Shown in pieces: positions 5,428 through 9,723 of a stretch of DNA of 9,723 nt. Position 1 is the stretch's first letter. Every line of letters begins with the position of its first letter. Location: contig JAEELU010000158.1 in assembly GCA_016282815.1 (NCBI GenBank), forward strand, positions 1 to 9,723, read 5' to 3'. Below the pieces are notes generated by a model. It ran no database searches, was not told the DNA's origin, and saw only the letters and a list, made by a program, of their open reading frames with translations. The position numbers were made by a program, and so were the translations under genes. Source of the stretch: Acholeplasmatales bacterium. GTDB taxonomy: Bacteria; Bacillota_I; Bacilli_A; Acholeplasmatales; Anaeroplasmataceae.

Positions 5428-6643
5428 AACATTCTATCTTCTTCTTACTCTTACCTAATCTATATTTAAAATCATAATAATTAAAATCAGTAAGCTTCTC
5501 AAAGCTATTATCATTATGAAGTATATAAATATTAGGTAAAGGCATACCGTTAAATGTATTGCTCTTACATGATGTATACAGTGCCATATCACCAAATATT
5601 AATAAATCATTCTCCTTTGGAGGAGTTATAAACTTATATTTGCCGATATTATCACCAGAAAGGCATGTTGGTCCACCAAGCCTTACATCATATTTATTAC
5701 CATCTAAATCTGCTAGATATAATGGTGGTAAATATGGCATTTCGATGACATCAGGCATATGACAGGCAGCACTTGTGTCTAGTATTGCAAAGATTTTATC
5801 ATTATTAACATATGTATCAAGAACATGAGTTAATAGGAAGCCTGCATTTAATACTACTCCTTCTCCTGGCTCTAGATATATATCAATATTATATGTATTC
5901 TTCATATGATTAATACATTTAATTAATAAATCTATGTCATAGTCACTTCTTACGATATGGTGACCTCCACCAAAATTCATCCACTTAATATTTTTTAAAT
6001 ATTTAGAAAACTTCTTTTCTATTTCATCTAATGTTATTTTTAAATCATCAGAATTTTGTTGGCATAGAGTATGGAAATGAATTCCATCTATTAATGGTAA
6101 TAATTCAGGATCAATTTTATCTAATGTAGAAATAGGAATACCGAGCCTTGATTCACTTGAGCATGGATCGTATATTGCTGGTCCCTTTTGAGTTGATATT
6201 TCTGGATTAATTCTAATGCCTACACTTTTATTGTTTAATTTTGCCTTTGGACCAAATTTTTTTAATTGATTTAATGAATTAAATACTATGTGGTTAGAAT
6301 ATTTCATTAATTCATCGAATTCATCATCTCTATAGGCTCCACAGAATACGTGAACCTCCTTATTAGGCATTTCCTCCTTACCAAGTCTTGCCTCAAATAG
6401 TCCACTAGCCTCAGTACCTGCGACATATTTTTCTAATAATGGATATAAATCATAATTAGAAAAAGCCTTTTGAGCTAATAATATTTTGGCTCCTGTTTTA
6501 TCCATTATATCCTTTAGAATTTTACCATTTCTTATTAATCCCCATTCATCTATGATATAGGCTGGCGTTTTTATATTCTTAAATAAATCATAGGGATTAA
6601 TATCCTTAAATCTTAAAAATGGATCTCTTAAATCTTCATTCAT
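5426..6643 (-). CDS. nspC: Carboxynorspermidine/carboxyspermidine decarboxylase
   Basis: A 405-residue PLP-dependent fold-III (alanine-racemase-like) decarboxylase that converts carboxyspermidine or carboxynorspermidine to spermidine or norspermidine, the last step of the aspartate-semialdehyde route to triamines. The PLP lysine is K59 in AKILLAQKAF; the phosphate-binding glycines are WMNFGGGHHI at 221-230; EPGEGVV at 258-264 is conserved; and GPTCLSGD at 324-331 supplies the cysteine and aspartate of the active site at the dimer interface. HFHTLC at 189-194 is also typical. The length is close to family members (~380-400). The gene starts one base after the stop codon of the synthase gene, with only a weak GGTAGA upstream, so translation is probably coupled. 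It is the last gene of the operon. Whether the product is spermidine or norspermidine cannot be told from sequence. Confidence 0.94.
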   Translation of the reverse strand: MNEDLRDPFLRFKDINPYDLFKNIKTPAYIIDEWGLIRNGKILKDIMDKTGAKILLAQKAFSNYDLYPLLEKYVAGTEASGLFEARLGKEEMPNKEVHVFCGAYRDDEFDELMKYSNHIVFNSLNQLKKFGPKAKLNNKSVGIRINPEISTQKGPAIYDPCSSESRLGIPISTLDKIDPELLPLIDGIHFHTLCQQNSDDLKITLDEIEKKFSKYLKNIKWMNFGGGHHIVRSDYDIDLLIKCINHMKNTYNIDIYLEPGEGVVLNAGFLLTHVLDTYVNNDKIFAILDTSAACHMPDVIEMPYLPPLYLADLDGNKYDVRLGGPTCLSGDNIGKYKFITPPKENDLLIFGDMALYTSCKSNTFNGMPLPNIYILHNDNSFEKLTDFNYYDFKYRLGKSKKKIEC

Positions 6644-6644
6644 A

Positions 6645-7904
6645 TTAATCTACCATTATTGGGTCATAGCTTTCAGTTTTAGGAAGACCATATTTATCAA
6701 GAGCTTCAATAAATGGATCTGGATTAAACTCCTCAACTGTTTTAGCACCTGGAGTATTCCAATATCCCTTTAATATCATTAAAGCACCACACATTGCTGG
6801 AACGCCTGTAGTATAGCTTACAGCCTGTGAGCCAACCTCATGGTATGATTCCTGATGATCACACATATTATAGATATAATATTTCTTTTCCTTACCATTC
6901 TTAACACCTGTAAATATACAACCGATATTTGTTTTACCATGTGTTCTAGGTCCAAGTGTAGATGGATCTGGTAATAATTCCTTTAAGAATTGAATAGGAA
7001 CAATCTTAGTTCCCTTATAATCTATTGCCTTAGTTGATAATAAGCCTACATTTTCAAGACAGTTCATATGTCTTAGATAACTTTCACCAAATGTCATATA
7101 GAATCTAATTCTTTTGATTTCAGGATAATTTAAAGCGATTGATTCAATTTCCTCATGGTGTAGTAAATACATATCCTTCATTCCTACTCCATCAAAATTA
7201 TATTCTCTTTTGATGCTCATAGCAGGCACCTTTATCCATTTACCATTTTCATAGTAGGCACCATCTGATGATACCTCACGTAAATTAATCTCTGGATTAA
7301 AATTAGTTGCGAAAGGATAGCCATGGTCTCCACCATTACAATCTAGGATATCAAGTGTATCAATTCTATCGAATTCATGCTTCTTAGCATATGCAACATA
7401 GGCTTGAGTTACACCTGGGTCAAATCCACAGCCAAGTAAAGCAATTAAACCCTTCTCCTCAAATTTCTTTCTATATTCCCATTGATAGCTATAATCAAAA
7501 TAAGCAGTAAAGTTCTTTTCCTTTACTCTCTTTTCGTATCTTGCTCTCCATACTGGCTCATTTACATCCTCAGGCTCATAGCATGCAGTATCTAAATAAT
7601 GACAACCATATTCTAAACAGGCATCCATTATTATTAGGTTTTGATATGGCATACCAAGATTCATAACAATCTCAGGCTTAAATTCATTAAATAATTTAAC
7701 TAAAGCATCAAAATCATTAGCGTCAATTTGCTTAGTTGTAATATTAGTTTTAGTTTTACCCTCTAATTCCTTTTTTACATCATCACATTTAGACACAGTT
7801 CTAGATGCAATACATAAATCAGTAAATACATCATCAAGCTGGCAGCATTTATGAATTGCAACCTTACTTACTCCACCACAGCCAATTATTATTACTCTAC
7901 TCAT
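6645..7904 (-). CDS. Carboxynorspermidine/carboxyspermidine synthase (dehydrogenase)
   Basis: A 419-residue NADPH-dependent enzyme of the saccharopine dehydrogenase (LYS1/LYS9) superfamily. It reductively condenses aspartate beta-semialdehyde with putrescine (or diaminopropane) to give carboxyspermidine (or carboxynorspermidine), the substrate of NspC next door. The Rossmann motif is at the N-terminus (VIIIGCGGVSKVA, residues 4-16), followed by IASRT. The catalytic half includes LLGCGFDPGVTQAYVAYA and GGDHGYPFATNFNPEINLREV, typical of this subgroup. I choose ATG 7904-7902 because GGTGAT lies four bases upstream and the Rossmann strand then begins at residue 4; an in-frame start at 7922 would add only MIMVIS and overlap the regulator gene. 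The gap to the regulator stop codon is 14 bases and the gap to nspC one base, so the three genes form an operon. Confidence 0.92.
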   Translation of the reverse strand: MSRVIIIGCGGVSKVAIHKCCQLDDVFTDLCIASRTVSKCDDVKKELEGKTKTNITTKQIDANDFDALVKLFNEFKPEIVMNLGMPYQNLIIMDACLEYGCHYLDTACYEPEDVNEPVWRARYEKRVKEKNFTAYFDYSYQWEYRKKFEEKGLIALLGCGFDPGVTQAYVAYAKKHEFDRIDTLDILDCNGGDHGYPFATNFNPEINLREVSSDGAYYENGKWIKVPAMSIKREYNFDGVGMKDMYLLHHEEIESIALNYPEIKRIRFYMTFGESYLRHMNCLENVGLLSTKAIDYKGTKIVPIQFLKELLPDPSTLGPRTHGKTNIGCIFTGVKNGKEKKYYIYNMCDHQESYHEVGSQAVSYTTGVPAMCGALMILKGYWNTPGAKTVEEFNPDPFIEALDKYGLPKTESYDPIMVD

Positions 7905-7918
7905 ACTTATCACCATTA

Positions 7919-8455
7919 TCAAAAATTAGGAGGGCATGATACCCAAATAACTTTTGCCTTTCTATCAGAATTATTCATTATATAATGATCCTTATTTGCT
8001 ATAAAATAAAAAGATTCTCCTTCTTTACAAATTTGAACCTCATCTCCATAGATAACTTTTATTTCACCCTCAATAACATAACCGAATTCCTCACCGGTAT
8101 GTGGGTAATCATGGAATGTTTCACCATTTTTATGTAGCTCTACATAAATTGGCTCCATCACATGCTCCTGCGCTGTAGGTACAAGCCAGGTTTGATTATA
8201 TCCATCAAATAGCTTTTCGTATTGTTCATCCTTCGTAAAGATTATTTTCTTATTATTATTATCATCCTTGAAAAAATCACTTAAATTGGTTCCTAAAACC
8301 TCTAGAATCAATTCCAAGGTTTCAAGTGATGGTGATACTGAATTACTTTCAAGCTGGGAAATATAGCCCTTGGTTAGCTCACATCTATTCGCAAGCTCCT
8401 GTTGGGTTAGCATTAAAAGCTTTCTACGCTCCTTTAATTTATTTCCTAGGTTCAC
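7919..8455 (-). CDS. XRE-family regulator with C-terminal cupin domain
   Basis: A 178-residue DNA-binding regulator. Residues 5-60 form an XRE/Cro-type helix-turn-helix (LKERRKLLMLTQQELANRCELTKGYISQLESNSVSPSLETLELI). Residues 100-175 form a small cupin barrel (HTGEEFGYVIEGEIKVIYGDE, then GESFYFIANKDHYIMNNS), which usually senses a small molecule; PuuR-like regulators of polyamine metabolism share this architecture. As first gene of the polyamine operon, it probably controls the operon, including itself, in response to polyamine level (inference). The start codon is GTG, six bases after AAGGAGGT; nothing better lies nearby. The stop TGA is followed directly by TAA, a tandem stop. The cupin metal-binding histidines are not complete in the classical pattern, so the ligand may bind without metal. 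Confidence 0.92.
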   Translation of the reverse strand: MNLGNKLKERRKLLMLTQQELANRCELTKGYISQLESNSVSPSLETLELILEVLGTNLSDFFKDDNNNKKIIFTKDEQYEKLFDGYNQTWLVPTAQEHVMEPIYVELHKNGETFHDYPHTGEEFGYVIEGEIKVIYGDEVQICKEGESFYFIANKDHYIMNNSDRKAKVIWVSCPPNF

Positions 8456-8469
8456 AGTAACACCTCCTT

Positions 8470-8506
8470 GTTTGAAATGCCTAATCTTGAAGTTTGAAAT
8501 CCCTAA
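8470..8506. repeat. Two 15-bp direct repeats, candidate operators of the polyamine operon
   Basis: GTTTGAAATGCCTAA at 8470-8484 and GTTTGAAATCCCTAA at 8492-8506 (plus strand) agree at 14 of 15 positions and are spaced 22 bp apart, about two helical turns, placing both on one face of the DNA. They lie between the promoter and the ribosome binding site, the first copy ending next to AAGGAGG. The likely binder is the XRE-cupin regulator itself. Confidence 0.6.
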
Positions 8507-8515
8507 ACTTTTGGG
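8501..8515. promoter_or_regulatory. 15-bp dyad at the transcription start, candidate operator
   Basis: CCCTAAACTTTTGGG is an inverted repeat centred on C8508 with a single T/T mismatch pair. It lies at the expected start of transcription (about 8516) and shares CCCTAA with the second direct repeat. XRE repressors usually bind dyads of this size. Confidence 0.45.
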
Positions 8516-8522
8516 TAATGCT

Positions 8523-8551
8523 ATTTTACTATGAATAAACTATTTTTTCAA
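8523..8551 (-). promoter_or_regulatory. SigA-type promoter of the polyamine operon
   Basis: TTGAAA (8551-8546), a 17-bp spacer and TAAAAT (8528-8523) on the minus strand, with start expected near 8516 and a ~60-nt leader to the GTG start codon of the regulator. Confidence 0.78.
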
Positions 8552-8575
8552 CATTTAAAATTAAAATTATAAAAT

Positions 8576-8612
8576 AAAAAAGGCTAATATTCCTAATAAT
8601 GGACTATTAACC
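8576..8612 (-). terminator. Second (distal) terminator downstream of proC
   Basis: On the minus strand, GGTTAATA pairs with TATTAGCC (8 bp, one G-U), extended inside by TCC/GGA, and is followed by six U (8581-8576). It lies 24 bases beyond the first proC terminator and just before the polyamine promoter. Confidence 0.8.
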
Positions 8613-8631
8613 AAAAAGAGTATTTTTTCAG

Positions 8632-8657
8632 AAAAAAGATAGTGAAAATCACTATCT
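8632..8657 (-). terminator. First (proximal) terminator of the proAC operon
   Basis: AGATAGTG pairs with CACTATCT (8 bp, loop ATTTT) on the minus strand and is followed by a U-tract (8636-8632). The proC stop codon TAG (8654-8652) lies inside the 5' arm, so the last codons are part of the hairpin. Confidence 0.88.
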
Positions 8658-9449
8658 CTTTAGCTCCATACTTCTGTTTTTACATGCTTCACTACATTCA
8701 TAGATTGCTTCCTCGAACTTATATTCATAAAGCTTATCTAATCCTGCAAGGGTAGTTCCACCCTTTGAGCATACATTTTTAATTAGCTGTTCAATTGATT
8801 CATCTGATTTTAAAATTAAATTAGCTGATGAAATGATACTTTCACAAACTAGCTTTTTACTAACCTCAGGATCAATTCCATCCTTTATAGCCTTATCGAT
8901 AAATGCTTTAGCAAATAGCTCTAAATAGGCAGGCATAGATCCATTAAGTGGAATAGTTGCGTCCATATACTTCTCATCAATTTCGTAGCATTTACCAATT
9001 GAATTAAAGATTTCAAATGCTATTTTAAAGCATTTTGAATTAGTATTTTTTGAGCAAATAGTTGCTACAGCCATTTTTATTAATGCTGGAGTATTAGGCA
9101 TTATTCTTACTATTTCTGCATTCTTAAATAGGCTTTCAAGATAATCTAATGTGATTCCTGCACAAATAGAAATTACACCCTTATTCTTGAAATCATTTGC
9201 TTTAGCAATTCCTTCGATTTCAGGGAATACCTGTGGCTTAATAGAAAGTAATAATAGCTCTACATTATTAAATAGCTCATTTGGGCTTGTTACATAATTA
9301 AAGCCTAGCTTCTTACCATAATATTCTATTTCCTCAGGGCTATATAAATTTAATAATATATCCTTCTTATCAAATATTTTAGCCTCTAGTATACCATTTA
9401 AAATACTAGAGCCCATTTTACCTACGCCTAAAATACCAAACTTATACAT
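8652..9449 (-). CDS. proC: Pyrroline-5-carboxylate reductase
   Basis: A 265-residue cytoplasmic oxidoreductase that reduces 1-pyrroline-5-carboxylate to L-proline with NAD(P)H, the last step of proline synthesis. The N-terminal Rossmann fingerprint is FGILGVGKMGSSI (4-16). Family motifs follow in order: LLSIKPQ, VRIMPNTPALI, NGSMPAYLELFAKA, and VCSKGGTTLAGL near the C-terminus, which corresponds to the usual V-x-SPGGTT-x-x-GL with Lys in place of Pro. Length equals the family norm (~265-270). The ATG overlaps the last base of the proA stop (TAATG), with GAGG seven bases upstream, so translation is coupled to proA. Two terminators follow the gene. Confidence 0.95.
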   Translation of the reverse strand: MYKFGILGVGKMGSSILNGILEAKIFDKKDILLNLYSPEEIEYYGKKLGFNYVTSPNELFNNVELLLLSIKPQVFPEIEGIAKANDFKNKGVISICAGITLDYLESLFKNAEIVRIMPNTPALIKMAVATICSKNTNSKCFKIAFEIFNSIGKCYEIDEKYMDATIPLNGSMPAYLELFAKAFIDKAIKDGIDPEVSKKLVCESIISSANLILKSDESIEQLIKNVCSKGGTTLAGLDKLYEYKFEEAIYECSEACKNRSMELKR

Positions 9450-9723
9450 TATCTTACCTCGCCATTTCCATCTATAACATACTTATAGGTAGTTATTTCT
9501 TTTAATCCCATAGGACCTCTTGCGTGAAGCTTACTTGTTGCTATACCAATTTCAGCACCGAAGCCAAATTCTCCACCATCTGTAAATCTTGTAGAAACAT
9601 TATGATATACACATGCACTATCAATTTCATTATAGAATCTTAACACTGCATCCTTATTCTCTGTAATAATTGATTCACTATGCTTAGTTGAATAATTATT
9701 GATATGAATAATTGCCTCATCTA
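9449..9723 (-). CDS. proA: Glutamate-5-semialdehyde dehydrogenase, C-terminal fragment (cut by window edge)
   Basis: The last 91 codons of gamma-glutamyl phosphate reductase, which reduces gamma-glutamyl phosphate to glutamate semialdehyde with NADPH in proline synthesis. The frame stays open to the right edge, and my translation there reads DEAIIHINNYSTKHSESIIT, a typical ProA stretch. It continues with VYHNVSTRFTDGGEFGFG, then AEIGIATSKLHARGPMGLKEITTYKY and a short tail ending GNGEVR, all characteristic of the ProA C-terminus. About 325 residues lie off the window. A GTG at 9646-9644 is an internal valine codon, not a start. The stop TAA shares its final A with the proC start codon. proB is probably the neighbour outside the window, which I cannot see. 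Confidence 0.94.
   Translation of the reverse strand, partial: DEAIIHINNYSTKHSESIITENKDAVLRFYNEIDSACVYHNVSTRFTDGGEFGFGAEIGIATSKLHARGPMGLKEITTYKYVIDGNGEVR

Noticed and set aside
5559..5762. Plus-strand 67-residue open frame
   Set aside because: Antisense shadow of the nspC active-site region; no binding site or promoter.
7905..7922. Earlier start for the carboxynorspermidine synthase
   Set aside because: It would add MIMVIS ahead of MSRVIIIG and overlap the regulator; GGTGAT is correctly spaced only for the 7904 start.
1..9723. CRISPR arrays, insertion sequences, prophage genes, tRNA genes
   Set aside because: No spaced repeat array, transposase, integrase, inverted-repeat-bounded element or tRNA cloverleaf was seen on either strand.

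Overview
The window is an AT-rich chromosomal stretch from a low-GC Firmicute. The lineage is inferred: a T-box leader controls a tRNA synthetase gene, ribosome binding sites are strong GGAGG types, promoters are SigA-like with 17-bp spacers, and a DUF1836 gene is present. An uncultured gut Bacilli/Erysipelotrichia/RF39-like organism would fit, but I cannot fix the taxon. Every tryptophan codon I checked is TGG, so the standard bacterial code is likely. Nearly all genes lie on the minus strand; only the DUF1836 gene is on the plus strand.

Reading in the minus direction from the right edge: (1) the 3' end of proA and a complete proC overlap by one base and form a proline biosynthesis operon, closed by two tandem terminators (8576-8657). 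(2) A polyamine operon follows from a clear promoter (8523-8551): an XRE-cupin regulator, carboxynorspermidine synthase and carboxynorspermidine decarboxylase (nspC), tightly packed. Its short leader carries two near-identical 15-bp repeats spaced 22 bp apart and a dyad, which are good operator candidates. (3) nspC meets the convergent DUF1836 gene at a shared bidirectional terminator (5398-5427). (4) A divergent promoter region (4650-4799) separates DUF1836 from a small protein with an SGNH-hydrolase-like layout but no recognisable catalytic residues.

(5) Next is a 544-residue zinc-ribbon/coiled-coil protein. It has a textbook promoter, a strong ribosome binding site and CGT-rich arginine codons, and it is preceded by an unusual ~310-nt hairpin-rich leader that I cannot assign to a known RNA class. 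(6) An Sfp-type phosphopantetheinyl transferase follows. (7) Last is a valine T-box (specifier GUC) that drives a RimJ/L-like GNAT acetyltransferase overlapping the start of valS, which is cut by the left edge.

The window is mostly housekeeping and amino-acid/polyamine metabolism. I see no CRISPR array, prophage, transposon or tRNA. The parts with least explanation are the leader and protein at 2142-4090, the operator-like repeats of the polyamine operon, and the GNAT placed under valine T-box control with its ribosome binding site inside the terminator arm.
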